This document shows positions 18,274 through 28,207 of a stretch of DNA of 64,000 nucleotides, in pieces. Positions within the stretch are counted from its first letter, which is position 1. Every line of letters begins with the position of its first letter. The notes under the pieces were generated by a model, which saw only the letters and a list, made by a program, of their open reading frames with translations, had not been told where the DNA came from and searched no databases. The stretch lies in NCBI RefSeq assembly GCF_023283765.1, contig NZ_JAKILG010000005.1, positions 1 through 64,000 of the forward strand, in the 5' to 3' direction. This DNA comes from Shewanella profunda (GTDB lineage Bacteria; Pseudomonadota; Gammaproteobacteria; Enterobacterales; Shewanellaceae). A program made the translations under genes and the position numbers.

Positions 18274-19464
18274 TTAAATAACCTTTGCGATCGACTGCGC
18301 TAGATAATCGACATTGTCCTCACTGATCCCTGCAATACTGATACGGCTTGAACCTACCATATAAATGCTGAATTCTTTTTGCAGGCGCGCCACTTGCTCT
18401 GGATTAACGCCGAGGAAGGAGAACATACCTTTTTGACGGGCGATAAAACTAAAGTCACGGTCTACGCCATTGGCTTTGAGTTTATCCACTAAAATGGCGC
18501 GGTTGCCGTTGATGCGATCGCGCATCACTTTAAGCTCATCTAGCCATTCTTGGGTTAATTCTGCCGATCCTAAAATCGTCTCAACAATCGCTGCGCCGTG
18601 AGCTGGTGGCATAGAGTAGAGGCAGCGAACCACATAAAGCAGCACAGATTGGGCGATATTGGCGGTATTGGCATCTTTTGCAATCACAGAGCAGGAACCA
18701 ATACGCTCACGGTACAAACCGAAGTTTTTCGAGCATGAGCTGCACAGGATCATATTGTCGACCGCGGCTGCCATTTGACGTACGCCGTAGGCATCGATAT
18801 CCACGCCATCACCAAAGCCTTGGTAGGCCATGTCAATCAGTGGGGTAAAGCCTTGCTCTTTTGTCAGGGCAACCACTTTATCCCATTGCTCTGTGGTTAA
18901 ATCCATACCGCTCGGGTTATGGCAACAGGCGTGGAGTAACACCACATCATCAGGACTGACTTGCGATAATGCAGCGAGCATCTCGTCAAATTTCAATGAT
19001 TTGCTATCGTAGTCATAATACGGATACGTTTTAACGGTAATGCCAGCGGCTTCGAACAAACCGATATGGTTAGCCCAAGTCGGGTCGCTCACCCACAATA
19101 CCGCATTCGGGTTGCAGCGTTTGATAAAGTCACCTGCAACGCGTAGCGCACCTGTACCACCGGGTGTAGAAACGGTGCGGATGCGATTAGCGATAATGGC
19201 ACTGTGGCCTGCATCAAAGGCTAACTCCGTTATTAAGGTGTTGAATTGTGGTGAGCCCGTTGGACCGATATACACTTTGGTGGCTTCGGTATCGAGACGG
19301 AATTTTTCCGCCTTTTTCACGCAGCTGAGAATAGGGGTAACGCCTGTAGGATCTTTATAAACGCCCACCCCTAAATCGACTTTTTGTGGGTGAGTGTCTT
19401 CGCGGTATTGAGTCAACAAGCCAAGGATGGGATCTGCTGGCATTGCGATGAGTGAGTTAAACAT
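18274..19464 (-). CDS. tyrB: Aromatic amino acid aminotransferase
   Basis: The 396-residue protein is a class I (Ialpha) PLP aminotransferase of the AspC/TyrB group. The Schiff-base lysine is K246 in SSCSKNFGLYRERIG. D211 and Y214 (LIDMAYQGF) and HNPSG (cofactor pocket) are present, and SRISIAGIS near the C terminus holds the carboxylate-binding Arg. It transfers amino groups between glutamate and aromatic keto acids or oxaloacetate. It is divergent from aroA, which makes an aromatic precursor, so an aromatic role is favoured. Aspartate aminotransferase is the alternative. Confidence 0.85.
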   Translation of the reverse strand: MFNSLIAMPADPILGLLTQYREDTHPQKVDLGVGVYKDPTGVTPILSCVKKAEKFRLDTEATKVYIGPTGSPQFNTLITELAFDAGHSAIIANRIRTVSTPGGTGALRVAGDFIKRCNPNAVLWVSDPTWANHIGLFEAAGITVKTYPYYDYDSKSLKFDEMLAALSQVSPDDVVLLHACCHNPSGMDLTTEQWDKVVALTKEQGFTPLIDMAYQGFGDGVDIDAYGVRQMAAAVDNMILCSSCSKNFGLYRERIGSCSVIAKDANTANIAQSVLLYVVRCLYSMPPAHGAAIVETILGSAELTQEWLDELKVMRDRINGNRAILVDKLKANGVDRDFSFIARQKGMFSFLGVNPEQVARLQKEFSIYMVGSSRISIAGISEDNVDYLAQSIAKVI

Positions 19465-19899
19465 AGCTCCATCTACCTTTCTGGTTATAGTGCAAACGTG
19501 ATTGTTCGTATCAGATATGCGTTATTTATCGTTTGAGGCTTAGAATAGCGCGGAAAGGTAACGTATTTAAAGTGAAAACTGTGATTTAGTAAGGCTTATC
19601 TTGGCAAAAAAAGCCTGTCAAAAATACCGTTAAATCATAAATTAACCGCCTAAACTTTGCATTTTTGTTATTTTTACACTGAACTCAACAAATAATCCGA
19701 CTAAAAAGCCATTTTTCTCGAAAAAACGGTTGAATCCTTAGCGACAATCGGTAATTTTATAACGATGAAGCACCAACAAGGTCCCAATCTCCTTTTGTTT
19801 GTAATCTTAACTTGACGCTGTGTAGCGTAAAGTTGCCATTTGCCTATTCAGTCCGCGTGATCGTAATGATGACGCCCTAGAGAGAAAGAAGATTTATTC
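19465..19899. other. Intergenic region between tyrB-like gene and aroA
   Basis: The 435 AT-rich bases contain the divergent promoters. I looked for paired TyrR-type boxes and saw only single half-like matches. No gene or RNA is supported. Confidence 0.5.
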
Positions 19900-21180
19900 A
19901 TGAAGCAATTACGTCTTGAACCTGTTGTGCAAGTCCGCGGTGAGATCAATATTCCGGGCTCAAAAAGTATTTCAAATCGTGCCCTATTATTGGCAACCTT
20001 AGCCCAAGGCACGACCACGCTCACCAATCTGCTCGACTCAGATGATATCCGCCATATGTTGGCATCCCTAAAGCAGTTAGGGGTGAACTTCCGTTTATCG
20101 CAAAACAATACCGTGTGTGAACTCGATGGCATAGGCGGCGTGATTTCATCCGAATCAGCGCAGGAGTTATTTTTAGGCAATGCCGGTACCGCAATGCGCC
20201 CATTGTGCGCTGCCTTAACCTTAGGCCAAGGCGAATTTACCCTAACGGGCGAGCCTCGGATGGAAGAACGTCCGATTGGTGATTTAGTCGATGCCTTAAG
20301 GCAACTGGGTGCTAATGTCGTTTATCTCAAAAATGACGGTTTCCCACCGCTGACCATTAATGCCACTGGCCTTAATGGCGGTGACGTTGAAATTGCAGGC
20401 GATTTATCGAGCCAGTTTTTAACGGCCTTACTGATGGTGGCGCCGCTTGCTAAGGGTAGCGTGAATATCCATGTGAAAGGCGAGTTAGTTTCTAAGCCTT
20501 ATATCGACATCACGATTGCCCTGATGGCGCAATTTGGCGTGACAGTGATCAACCATGACTATGCCCGTTTTGAAATCGTTGCAGGGCAATGTTATGTGTC
20601 ACCGGGTAGAGTGTTGGTAGAAGGCGATGCGTCATCGGCATCTTATTTCCTCGCCGCAGGGGCGATTAAAGGCGGTGAAGTCAAAGTCACAGGAGTGGGT
20701 CGTTTAAGTATTCAAGGCGACGTGAAATTTGCCGATGTGCTCGAAAAAATGGGCGCAGATATCGAGTGGGGCGATGATTATATTATTGCCCGCGGCTCAC
20801 AATTAACCGCCGTCGATTTAGACATGAACCATATCCCAGATGCAGCCATGACCATCGCTACTGCTGCACTGTTTGCTAAAGGCACGACGGTTATTCGCAA
20901 TATCTACAACTGGCGAATTAAAGAAACCGACCGGTTAGCGGCAATGGCGACCGAATTACGCAAAGTGGGCGCCGAAGTTGAAGAGGGCAAGGATTACATT
21001 AAAATTACCCCTCCAACTGTGATTAACACCGCTGAAATCGATACCTACAACGATCACCGTATGGCCATGTGCTTTTCGATGCTGGCATTCGCCGATTGTG
21101 GCATCACCATCAATGATCCTGACTGCACCTCGAAGACTTTTCCTGACTATTTCGTACAATTTGCCAGTCTTAAACGTTAA
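19900..21180 (+). CDS. aroA: 3-phosphoshikimate 1-carboxyvinyltransferase (EPSP synthase)
   Basis: The 426 residues are the usual length for a class I EPSP synthase, the sixth shikimate-pathway step joining shikimate-3-phosphate and PEP. Both signatures are present: [14 protein letters not shown] near the N terminus and the [13 protein letters not shown] and [12 protein letters not shown] segments. The late [11 protein letters not shown] segment is also intact. AAGAAG lies eight bases before the ATG. It precedes cmk and rpsA in the conserved aroA-cmk-rpsA-ihfB order. Confidence 0.97.
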   Translation: MKQLRLEPVVQVRGEINIPGSKSISNRALLLATLAQGTTTLTNLLDSDDIRHMLASLKQLGVNFRLSQNNTVCELDGIGGVISSESAQELFLGNAGTAMRPLCAALTLGQGEFTLTGEPRMEERPIGDLVDALRQLGANVVYLKNDGFPPLTINATGLNGGDVEIAGDLSSQFLTALLMVAPLAKGSVNIHVKGELVSKPYIDITIALMAQFGVTVINHDYARFEIVAGQCYVSPGRVLVEGDASSASYFLAAGAIKGGEVKVTGVGRLSIQGDVKFADVLEKMGADIEWGDDYIIARGSQLTAVDLDMNHIPDAAMTIATAALFAKGTTVIRNIYNWRIKETDRLAAMATELRKVGAEVEEGKDYIKITPPTVINTAEIDTYNDHRMAMCFSMLAFADCGITINDPDCTSKTFPDYFVQFASLKR

Positions 21181-21221
21181 GGTGTCAAGACTTACAAACG
21201 AATATCCATCTATCTCAAAAA

Positions 21222-21250
21222 TTAGGAAGCCGTATTTGCTCGGCTTCTAA
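21222..21250 (+). terminator. Hairpin after aroA
   Basis: The 7-bp stem gaagccg/cggcttc with an 8-base loop lies 40 bases past aroA. The T tract is poor, so termination may be partial before cmk. Confidence 0.5.
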
Positions 21251-21367
21251 TCTTCACAAAAAATCCACGGATTTTGTTTGTCTTTTATTGTACAATGCGG
21301 CGCGCTCATTTTCGGGGGCTCACATGATGAACTCACGGATGATGATTATTTTTTTGCGGAGGAATGT

Positions 21368-22060
21368 ATGTCTGAACGGGCTCCTGTAGTCACCATCGAC
21401 GGCCCAAGTGGTGCTGGTAAAGGTACAATTAGTCAGTTATTGGCTCAGCATTTAGGATGGCAACTGCTTGATAGTGGTGCTATTTATCGAGTTCTTGCGC
21501 TTGCTGCAATCCATCACGACGTCGAACTGGAAAATGAAGAATCTATCACGTTGTTGGCGGCACATCTTGATGTGAAGTTTTTAACTGGCAATGATAAAGA
21601 TCCCGTTCAAGTGATATTGGAAGGTGAAGATGTCACCACGGATATTCGTACCCAAGAGTGCTCAAATGCAGCATCTAAAGTAGCGGCATTCCCACGGGTA
21701 AGGGAAGCCTTATTACGCCGCCAACGAGCCTTTAGAACTGCCCCAGGATTAATTGCCGATGGTCGTGATATGGGAACTGTGGTTTTCCCTACTGCATCGG
21801 CAAAATTATATTTAACTGCATCTGCGCAGGAGCGTGCCCAAAGACGCTATAATCAGTTGCAGGACAAGGGCTTCGATGTTAATATCGAGCGCCTTTTAAG
21901 TGAAATTATCGAACGTGATGAACGCGATATGAATCGTCCGGTGGCTCCTTTAGTCCCCGCCGAGGACGCGCTTGTTATCGATACTAGCGGTAAAGGTATA
22001 GATGAAGTGCTTGAGCTTGCGCTTAAACACATCAACGAAAAGTTATCCAACGTTAACTAA
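21368..22060 (+). CDS. cmk: Cytidylate kinase
   Basis: The 230-residue enzyme phosphorylates CMP and dCMP with ATP. The P-loop GPSGAGKGT is at residues 11-19, and the [11 protein letters not shown] and RDxRDxNR-type (RDERDMNR) segments are intact. The frame opens upstream at 21278, but GGAGG at 21358-21362 is ideally placed for the ATG at 21368, giving [15 protein letters not shown] and the normal family length. It lies directly upstream of rpsA, as in E. coli. Confidence 0.95.
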   Translation: MSERAPVVTIDGPSGAGKGTISQLLAQHLGWQLLDSGAIYRVLALAAIHHDVELENEESITLLAAHLDVKFLTGNDKDPVQVILEGEDVTTDIRTQECSNAASKVAAFPRVREALLRRQRAFRTAPGLIADGRDMGTVVFPTASAKLYLTASAQERAQRRYNQLQDKGFDVNIERLLSEIIERDERDMNRPVAPLVPAEDALVIDTSGKGIDEVLELALKHINEKLSNVN

Positions 22061-22163
22061 GTTAGCCCACTGGATAGGTATTCGTATTAAGGATGATACG
22101 GATAATTTGACTGACTCCACGTCTAGGACTGACAGTGGTTTATTAAATAAAGTAACCTAAAAC
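22061..22163 (+). promoter_or_regulatory. rpsA leader without canonical Shine-Dalgarno
   Basis: The leader lacks a GGAG-like element before the ATG (the preceding bases read aagtaacctaaaac). It holds imperfect hairpins at 22080-22101 (ttcgtat/atacgga) and about 22122-22139 (ccac/gtgg). In E. coli the rpsA leader is likewise SD-less, folds into hairpins, and is the target of S1 autoregulation. The same mechanism is inferred here. Confidence 0.6.
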
Positions 22164-23831
22164 ATGACTGAATCTTTTGCTGATCTATTTGAACAATCCC
22201 TTCAAACTCTGGAATTCCGTCCAGGTTCTATCGTTCGTGGTACTGTTGTTGCTATCGAAAACGGTATGGTACTGGTTGACGCGGGTCTGAAGTCTGAAAG
22301 CCCAATCCCAGCTGAACAATTCAAAAACGCGCAAGGCGTTTTAGAAATTCAAGTTGGTGATGAAGTTGACGTAGCTCTTGACTCTGTTGAAGACGGCTTC
22401 GGTGAGACTCAACTGTCTCGCGAAAAAGCGAAACGTCATGAAGCTTGGATCGTTCTGGAAAAAGCTTATGAAGATGCTGAAACTGTAATCGGTATCATCA
22501 ATGGTAAGGTTAAAGGCGGTTTCACTGTTGAATTAAACGGTATCCGTGCCTTCCTACCAGGTTCTCTAGTTGACGTGCGCCCAGTTCGCGACACCGCTCA
22601 CTTAGAGTACAAAGAATTAGAATTCAAAGTTATCAAACTAGACCAGAAGCGTAACAACGTTGTTGTTTCTCGTCGTGCAGTTATCGAATCAGAAAGCAGC
22701 GCTGAGCGTGATGCACTGTTAGAAAACCTGCAAGAAGGTCAAGCAGTTAAAGGTATCGTTAAGAACCTGACTGACTACGGTGCATTCGTAGATTTAGGTG
22801 GCGTTGACGGTTTACTGCATATCACTGATATGGCATGGAAACGTGTTAAACACCCATCTGAAATCGTCAATGTTGGCGATGAAATCAACGTTAAAGTACT
22901 GAAGTACGATCGTGAGCGCACTCGTGTGTCTCTAGGTCTGAAACAACTTGGCGAAGATCCATGGTTAGAAATCAGCAAACGCTACCCAGAAAACACACGT
23001 TTAACTGGTCGCGTTACTAACCTAACTGATTACGGTTGCTTCGTAGAAATCGAAGAAGGCGTTGAAGGTCTGGTTCACGTTTCTGAAATGGATTGGACTA
23101 ACAAGAACATTCACCCATCTAAAGTGGTTAACTTAGGTGATGAAGTTGAAGTTCTGGTTCTGGACATCGATGAAGAGCGTCGTCGTATCTCTCTTGGTCT
23201 GAAACAATGTAAGACCAATCCATGGGATGACTTCGCAACTCGTTACAACAAAGGCGACAAGGTTTCTGGTAAGATCAAGTCAATCACTGACTTCGGTATC
23301 TTCATCGGTCTTGACGGCGGTATCGATGGCCTAGTTCACCTGTCTGACATTTCTTGGAACGGTACTGGCGAAGACGCAGTTTCTGAATACAAGAAAGGCG
23401 ACGAAATCCACGCAGTGGTTCTGTCTGTTGACCCAGAGCGTGAGCGCATCAGCTTAGGTGTTAAACAAACTGAAGACGATCCATTCAACGCATATTTAGC
23501 TGACAAGAAGAAAGGTACTATCGTAAACGGTACTGTTTCTGCAGTTGATGCTAAAGGTGTAACTGTTGAATTGGCTGACACAGTTGAAGGTTACATCCGT
23601 GTAGCTGACATTTCACGTGAGCGTATCGAAGATGCATCTACTGTCTACAATGTAGGTGATGCGATCGAAGCTAAGTTCATGGGTGTTGACCGTAAGAACC
23701 GTTCTATCAGCTTGTCAATCAAAGCGAAAGACGAAGCTGAAGAAAAAGAAGTAATGGCGACCTTGAATAAACAAGAAGACGCTGTTATTAGTAATGCTAT
23801 GGCTGAAGCGTTTAAAGCAGCTCGCAAATAA
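22164..23831 (+). CDS. rpsA: 30S ribosomal protein S1
   Basis: The 555 residues comprise six S1/OB-fold domains. The four central repeats show the recurring [24 protein letters not shown] pattern (about 192, 277, 364 and 450). S1 binds mRNA on the 30S platform and helps initiation. Codon choice is strongly biased to the highly expressed set. It is followed by a hairpin and then ihfB. Confidence 0.98.
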   Translation: MTESFADLFEQSLQTLEFRPGSIVRGTVVAIENGMVLVDAGLKSESPIPAEQFKNAQGVLEIQVGDEVDVALDSVEDGFGETQLSREKAKRHEAWIVLEKAYEDAETVIGIINGKVKGGFTVELNGIRAFLPGSLVDVRPVRDTAHLEYKELEFKVIKLDQKRNNVVVSRRAVIESESSAERDALLENLQEGQAVKGIVKNLTDYGAFVDLGGVDGLLHITDMAWKRVKHPSEIVNVGDEINVKVLKYDRERTRVSLGLKQLGEDPWLEISKRYPENTRLTGRVTNLTDYGCFVEIEEGVEGLVHVSEMDWTNKNIHPSKVVNLGDEVEVLVLDIDEERRRISLGLKQCKTNPWDDFATRYNKGDKVSGKIKSITDFGIFIGLDGGIDGLVHLSDISWNGTGEDAVSEYKKGDEIHAVVLSVDPERERISLGVKQTEDDPFNAYLADKKKGTIVNGTVSAVDAKGVTVELADTVEGYIRVADISRERIEDASTVYNVGDAIEAKFMGVDRKNRSISLSIKAKDEAEEKEVMATLNKQEDAVISNAMAEAFKAARK

Positions 23832-23843
23832 TCGCCTGTTGTT

Positions 23844-23865
23844 AAAGGGTGGTTCGCCACCCTTT
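23844..23865 (+). terminator. Hairpin between rpsA and ihfB
   Basis: The perfect 9-bp stem aaagggtgg/ccaccctt t (23844-23852, 23857-23865) with a 4-base loop lacks a long T run. It probably acts as a partial terminator or 3' stabiliser. Confidence 0.6.
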
Positions 23866-23906
23866 ATAGGTGACTGTGTTTGGCTTGATAATAGGGGATA
23901 GCTAGG

Positions 23907-24194
23907 ATGACAAAATCCGAACTGATCGAAAAACTCGCCACCAGGCAGTCGCAGCTGTCGGCGAAGGAAGTTGAAAGTGCAATCAAAGAAATGTTGGAGC
24001 AAATGGCGACAACATTAGAAAGCGGTGATCGTATTGAGATCCGTGGCTTTGGTAGTTTCTCGCTTCATTATCGTGCGCCGCGTACTGGCCGCAATCCAAA
24101 AACTGGTTCATCAGTTGATTTGGAAGGCAAATACGTCCCGCACTTTAAGCCAGGCAAAGAACTGCGCGAGCGTGTTGACGCCGTTAATGTGTGA
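23907..24194 (+). CDS. ihfB: Integration host factor beta subunit
   Basis: The 95-residue DNA-bending HU/IHF-family protein starts [11 protein letters not shown]. The beta-arm region ([21 protein letters not shown]) contains the Pro that intercalates into the minor groove. It pairs with IhfA (not in the window) and acts in nucleoid structure, recombination and transcription. It sits directly downstream of rpsA, as in other gammaproteobacteria. Confidence 0.97.
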   Translation: MTKSELIEKLATRQSQLSAKEVESAIKEMLEQMATTLESGDRIEIRGFGSFSLHYRAPRTGRNPKTGSSVDLEGKYVPHFKPGKELRERVDAVNV

Positions 24195-24206
24195 TTGACC
24201 GCATAG

Positions 24207-24234
24207 TAAAAGGCCTCCTTATGGAGGCTTTTTT
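24207..24234 (+). terminator. ihfB terminator
   Basis: Stem gcctcc/ggaggc with a 4-base loop, flanked by A and T tracts. Confidence 0.9.
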
Positions 24235-24316
24235 GTATCTAATGTAAGGCAATGCTGGTCAGCTCAGTGAATTTCTTGGATAATCATAAAATTGAAACGC
24301 GTTTATGGAGTGCAGC

Positions 24317-24592
24317 GTGAAATCATTTCTAGTGACTGTCCTAGTGGCACTGTTATTTATTCTGGCGTTGATCTTCGGCGCGCGTAATGAACAAGTGGTA
24401 ACGATTAGTTATTTTATTGCTCAAGGTGAGTATCGTTTACCTGTTGTATTAGCAATCGTTTTCTTTGCAGGCTTTATGCTCAGTTGGCTATTTGCTTGCT
24501 ATTATATTGTCAAACTTAAACTTGCTTTAGCCATGACCCGAAAGAAATTGAATGTGCAACTTGCCAAAGCCCCTCAGGATGTAGACGCCTAG
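24317..24592 (+). CDS. lapA: Lipopolysaccharide assembly protein A
   Basis: The 91-residue inner-membrane protein (DUF1049) has two transmembrane segments and the conserved NEQVVTISYF stretch between them. LapA works with LapB to control LpxC turnover and LPS supply. An ATG at 24305 is in frame, but GGAG at 24307-24310 overlaps it and is correctly spaced for the GTG at 24317, giving MKSFLVTVLV. GTG is therefore the likely start. lapB begins one base after the stop. Confidence 0.88.
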   Translation: MKSFLVTVLVALLFILALIFGARNEQVVTISYFIAQGEYRLPVVLAIVFFAGFMLSWLFACYYIVKLKLALAMTRKKLNVQLAKAPQDVDA

Positions 24593-24593
24593 T

Positions 24594-25754
24594 ATGCTTG
24601 AGATCCTCTTTCTGCTGCTTCCCATTGCTGCCGGTTACGGTTGGTATATGGGTCGACGGAGCATAAGGCAGAATCAAAGTAATCAGCGTAAGCAGCTGAG
24701 TCGTGACTACTTTACTGGCTTAAATTTCTTATTGTCTAACGAGTCGGATAAAGCGGTCGATTTGTTTATCAGCATGTTGGATGTGGACGATGAGACTATT
24801 GATACCCATTTGTCGCTTGGTTCACTTTTCCGTAAACGCGGCGAAGTTGACCGCTCTATACGTATTCATCAGAATTTAATCGCTCGTCCCACATTAACCA
24901 ATGAACAGCGTGATATCGCTATGATGGAGCTGGGTAAAGATTATTTAGCCGCGGGATTTTATGATAGGGCTGAAGAAATCTTTATTAATCTAGTGAGTCA
25001 AGATGACCACAGTGAAGAGTCTGAAACACAATTAATTGATATCTATCAAGTAATTAAAGAGTGGCAAAAAGCCATTGATATCACAAAACGTTTAAGCCGC
25101 AAGCGCCAGCAAGTGCTTAAACCTATAATTGCACACTTCTATTGTCAGTTGGCCGATGAAACCAATGATGATGAACAAAAAATTAAGCTGTTGCAACAGG
25201 CGCTTAAACAGGATCCCCAATGTGGCCGCGCCTTACTGACTCTCGCAAAAAAATTTCTCGATATTCAAGATTATCCTCAATGCAAGGCAATGTTAATGGC
25301 ACTCAAAAAAGCGGATATTGAGCTCTTTGCCGATGCATTGCCGACCGCAAAACAAGTTTACCGTGATACCCAAGATAAAGAGGGCTATCAGGAATTACTT
25401 GCTGGGGCTATGGCTGAAGGTGCCGGTGCTTCAGTTGTCGTTGCCTTGGCTCAGCACATGATCAGTCTTGATGAAGTCAAAGCGGCAGAAAATATTGTAC
25501 TCGATGCGCTATATCGTCATCCAACCATGAAAGGCTTTCAACACTTGATGCAAATGCATTTGCGTCAAGCCGAAGACGGGCAAGCTAAGCAAAGTTTAGC
25601 TATGTTAGAGCAACTCGTTGAACAACAAATTAAATTCCGTCCTAGCTACCGTTGTAAGGAGTGTGGTTTTCCATCACATGCGCTTTACTGGCATTGCCCA
25701 TCTTGTAAAAATTGGGGCAGTATAAAACGGATCCGAGGGCTTGACGGCGAATAA
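24594..25754 (+). CDS. lapB: Lipopolysaccharide assembly protein B
   Basis: The 386 residues have one N-terminal membrane helix, a run of tetratricopeptide repeats (about 35-340) and a C-terminal rubredoxin-like zinc knuckle (CKECG...CPSCKNWG). LapB anchors in the inner membrane and guides FtsH-dependent degradation of LpxC. The gene follows lapA by one base and is followed by pyrF, the standard lapA-lapB-pyrF order. Confidence 0.95.
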   Translation: MLEILFLLLPIAAGYGWYMGRRSIRQNQSNQRKQLSRDYFTGLNFLLSNESDKAVDLFISMLDVDDETIDTHLSLGSLFRKRGEVDRSIRIHQNLIARPTLTNEQRDIAMMELGKDYLAAGFYDRAEEIFINLVSQDDHSEESETQLIDIYQVIKEWQKAIDITKRLSRKRQQVLKPIIAHFYCQLADETNDDEQKIKLLQQALKQDPQCGRALLTLAKKFLDIQDYPQCKAMLMALKKADIELFADALPTAKQVYRDTQDKEGYQELLAGAMAEGAGASVVVALAQHMISLDEVKAAENIVLDALYRHPTMKGFQHLMQMHLRQAEDGQAKQSLAMLEQLVEQQIKFRPSYRCKECGFPSHALYWHCPSCKNWGSIKRIRGLDGE

Positions 25755-25799
25755 TCTATTAGAAAAATATACAGTTTGTGTAACCCCGTTGGAGAGATG

Positions 25800-26495
25800 A
25801 TGACCACTAAACCTATCCTAGTAGCGCTTGATTACGATAATAAAAGCCACGCGTTGCAACTCATAGATCAACTCGATCCCAACATGTGCCGCCTGAAAGT
25901 AGGCAAAGAAATGTTTACCTTATTTGGGCCTCAGCTCGTTAAGGATATCCATGATCGTGGCTTCGATTTATTTCTCGATTTGAAATTTCACGATATTCCA
26001 AACACGGTCGCTAAAGCTGTAACTGCCGCCGCTGAGCTTGGTGTGTGGATGACAAACGTGCATGCCAGTGGTGGTTTAGCCATGATGCAAGCGGCAAAAA
26101 AGGCCTTGCTGCCCTATGGGGAGCAAGCGCCTATGCTGATCGCAGTAACGGTATTAACCTCAATGAGTGATGAGGATCTTAAATTGCTGGGCATCAATGT
26201 GCCTGCTTTTGAGCATGTTCAGCGTTTAGCGAAACTCACGCAACAAGCGGGTCTCGATGGCGTGGTGTGTTCGGCCCAAGAGGCCACTGCACTTAAGGCA
26301 TTATTAGGTAAAGAGTTTAAACTTGTTACGCCGGGGATTCGTCCAGTTGGCAGCGATGCTGGCGATCAGCATCGTGTGATGACGCCGCCTGAAGCGATTG
26401 CCGCAGGCTCGGATTATTTAGTGATAGGTCGTCCTATTACCAAAGCGGCTGACCCTTTAGCCGCGTTACAAGCGATTCATCAGTCCTTGATTTAG
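25800..26495 (+). CDS. pyrF: Orotidine 5'-phosphate decarboxylase
   Basis: The 231-residue TIM-barrel enzyme converts OMP to UMP, the last step of de novo pyrimidine synthesis. The catalytic D60-x-K62-x-x-D65 motif is in [17 protein letters not shown] and the late VIGRPIT phosphate-binding loop are present. Two adjacent ATGs exist at 25797 and 25800. GGAG at 25791-25794 is better spaced (5 bases) for the second, which gives [13 protein letters not shown]. Confidence 0.96.
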   Translation: MTTKPILVALDYDNKSHALQLIDQLDPNMCRLKVGKEMFTLFGPQLVKDIHDRGFDLFLDLKFHDIPNTVAKAVTAAAELGVWMTNVHASGGLAMMQAAKKALLPYGEQAPMLIAVTVLTSMSDEDLKLLGINVPAFEHVQRLAKLTQQAGLDGVVCSAQEATALKALLGKEFKLVTPGIRPVGSDAGDQHRVMTPPEAIAAGSDYLVIGRPITKAADPLAALQAIHQSLI

Positions 26496-26582
26496 GACCA
26501 ATATGTGCCCCCATTTGAATGCGGTAGTTTAGGGTATTGAACATACTTTAGTATTTGTACTCACGGTTAACGGAGAACGGCC

Positions 26583-27404
26583 ATGTTTAGCGCTACGATG
26601 TTTAATTATCAAGGTAAGAATGTTGTCGTTGTCGGTGGAACCAGTGGTATCAATCTCGCCATTGCGATTGCCTTTGCACAGGCTGGCGCGAATGTGGCGG
26701 TGGCGAGTCGTAGCCAAGATAAAATCGATGCCGCCGTGTTGCAGTTACAGCAGGCCAATCCGGACGGTATTCACTTAGGAGTGAGTTTCGATGTGCGCGA
26801 TCTGAGTGCGTTGGAAGTCGGTTTTGATATAATTGCCTCCGAGTTTGGTTTTATCGATGTGCTTGTCAGCGGCGCGGCGGGTAATTTTCCTGCAACAGCG
26901 GCTAAGCTTTCAGCCAATGGCTTTAAGTCGGTGATGGACATCGATTTGTTGGGCAGTTTTCAAGTGCTAAAGCAGGCTTATCCTTTATTGCGTCGACCCA
27001 ATGGCAATATTATCCAGATTTCAGCGCCGCAGGCTTCTATCGCTATGCCGATGCAAGTACATGTTTGTGCAGCAAAAGCTGGCGTAGATATGTTAACGCG
27101 AACCTTAGCCATTGAGTGGGGTTGTGAAGGTTTACGAATAAACTCTATCGTACCAGGTCCGATTGCCGAGACCGAAGGCTTTAAGCGCCTCGCACCGAGT
27201 GCGGCATTACAGCAGAAAGTGGCCCAGTCTGTTCCCTTAAAGCGTAATGGAACTGGTCAGGATATCGCCAAGGCGGCGTTATTTTTAGGTTCGGACTTAG
27301 CGTCCTATATCACTGGCGTGGTTTTACCCGTTGATGGAGGTTGGTCACTCGGAGGTGCCAGTATTGCGATGACAGAGCTTGGCGAATTGGCTGCAAAAAT
27401 GTAA
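26583..27404 (+). CDS. 2,4-dienoyl-CoA-reductase-like short-chain dehydrogenase
   Basis: The 273 residues form a Rossmann SDR. The NADP(H)-binding turn reads GGTSGIN, with Asn in place of the usual last Gly. The catalytic region reads QVHVCAAKAGVDML: the Lys is present but the Tyr of YxxxK is replaced, as in peroxisomal-type 2,4-dienoyl-CoA reductases, which share the QVH..AKA.VD pattern and the GPI..TEG segment (here GPIAETEGF). It probably acts on unsaturated acyl-CoAs. GGAG lies seven bases upstream of the ATG. An acyl-CoA dehydrogenase lies two genes downstream. Function inferred from family resemblance. Confidence 0.75.
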   Translation: MFSATMFNYQGKNVVVVGGTSGINLAIAIAFAQAGANVAVASRSQDKIDAAVLQLQQANPDGIHLGVSFDVRDLSALEVGFDIIASEFGFIDVLVSGAAGNFPATAAKLSANGFKSVMDIDLLGSFQVLKQAYPLLRRPNGNIIQISAPQASIAMPMQVHVCAAKAGVDMLTRTLAIEWGCEGLRINSIVPGPIAETEGFKRLAPSAALQQKVAQSVPLKRNGTGQDIAKAALFLGSDLASYITGVVLPVDGGWSLGGASIAMTELGELAAKM

Positions 27405-27448
27405 TTATAATTCTCAATATATTTAATTGATAAATCGGGTAGTAATCC

Positions 27449-27991
27449 ATGGCTAATGCATTACAAGAGCAGCTGCTTAAGGCTGGACTTGCCAGTAAAC
27501 AAAAAGTTAGAGACGTCAAAACCCAAAAACGCCGTGACAAAAAATCGCGAGTGGATGATGGCTCAAACGCATTAAAGCAAGAAGTGGCTGAGCAAAAACG
27601 TTTGCAAGCAGAGAGAGATAAAGCACTCAACGAGCAGCGTTTTGCCGAAGCGACTGCACGTGGGCAAGTGCGAGGCTTAATCAGCGAATTTACTCAGTTC
27701 GCGATTAAAATACCAAGTCACGCTGAGATTAAATTTAACTATACTCTTGAAAATAAAATCCATTCTTTATACATAGATGAAAAAATTCAAGCGGAGTTAC
27801 TGAAAGGGCAATTAGGTATTATTAGGTATGAAGAAAAGAGTTATCTCGTGCCACATAAGTTGGCTGAACGAGTTAACTTGCTCGTACCTCAGTGGTGCGG
27901 CTATCTGTGGCAACAGGATCAATCTAAGGAGGTTGTCGTTGAAGATGATCCCTATGCTGATTATGCTATCCCAGATGATTTAATGTGGTAA
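27449..27991 (+). CDS. DUF2058 (YaiL-like) protein
   Basis: The 180 residues begin MANALQEQLLKAGLASKQKV and continue with a highly basic, charged coiled segment to about residue 75 and then a globular part (IKIPSHAEIKFNYTLENKIHSLY). This is the DUF2058/YaiL family, often described as nucleoprotein-like but without an assigned function. It is soluble and has no signal peptide. Confidence 0.85.
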   Translation: MANALQEQLLKAGLASKQKVRDVKTQKRRDKKSRVDDGSNALKQEVAEQKRLQAERDKALNEQRFAEATARGQVRGLISEFTQFAIKIPSHAEIKFNYTLENKIHSLYIDEKIQAELLKGQLGIIRYEEKSYLVPHKLAERVNLLVPQWCGYLWQQDQSKEVVVEDDPYADYAIPDDLMW

Positions 27992-28052
27992 CTCATTGTC
28001 TAATCGTGAGCTGACGCGACGACACTCTGGTTGGTAACCCGTTAGAATAATG

Positions 28053-28080
28053 ACCCTTAAGGAAACTTAAGGGTTTTTTT
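28053..28080 (+). terminator. Terminator after the DUF2058 gene
   Basis: Stem acccttaa/ttaagggt with a 6-base loop and a run of T residues. Confidence 0.92.
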
Positions 28081-28166
28081 ATGGGTTAAATTTATTCCTA
28101 TCGCAGAATAGAACAGCAAATTTTAGTCGTGGTATCACGATTGTTTTCTGTATTGAACTGGTATAA

Positions 28167-28186
28167 ATTAAAACAACTGTTTTAAT
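28167..28186. promoter_or_regulatory. 20-bp perfect palindrome, PsrA-like operator
   Basis: Arms attaaaaca and tgttttaat surround ac, 22 bases before the acyl-CoA dehydrogenase start. The core aaacaactgttt fits the AAAC-N4-GTTT pattern that I recall for PsrA, a fatty-acid-sensing repressor of beta-oxidation genes in Shewanella and Pseudomonas. The assignment is inference. Confidence 0.55.
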
Positions 28187-28207
28187 CCTACGTTTAAGAG
28201 TCTACCA

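Noticed and set aside
19465..19899. TyrR boxes between the aminotransferase gene and aroA
   Set aside because: Only single half-like tracts were seen; no TGTAAA-N6-TTTACA pair.
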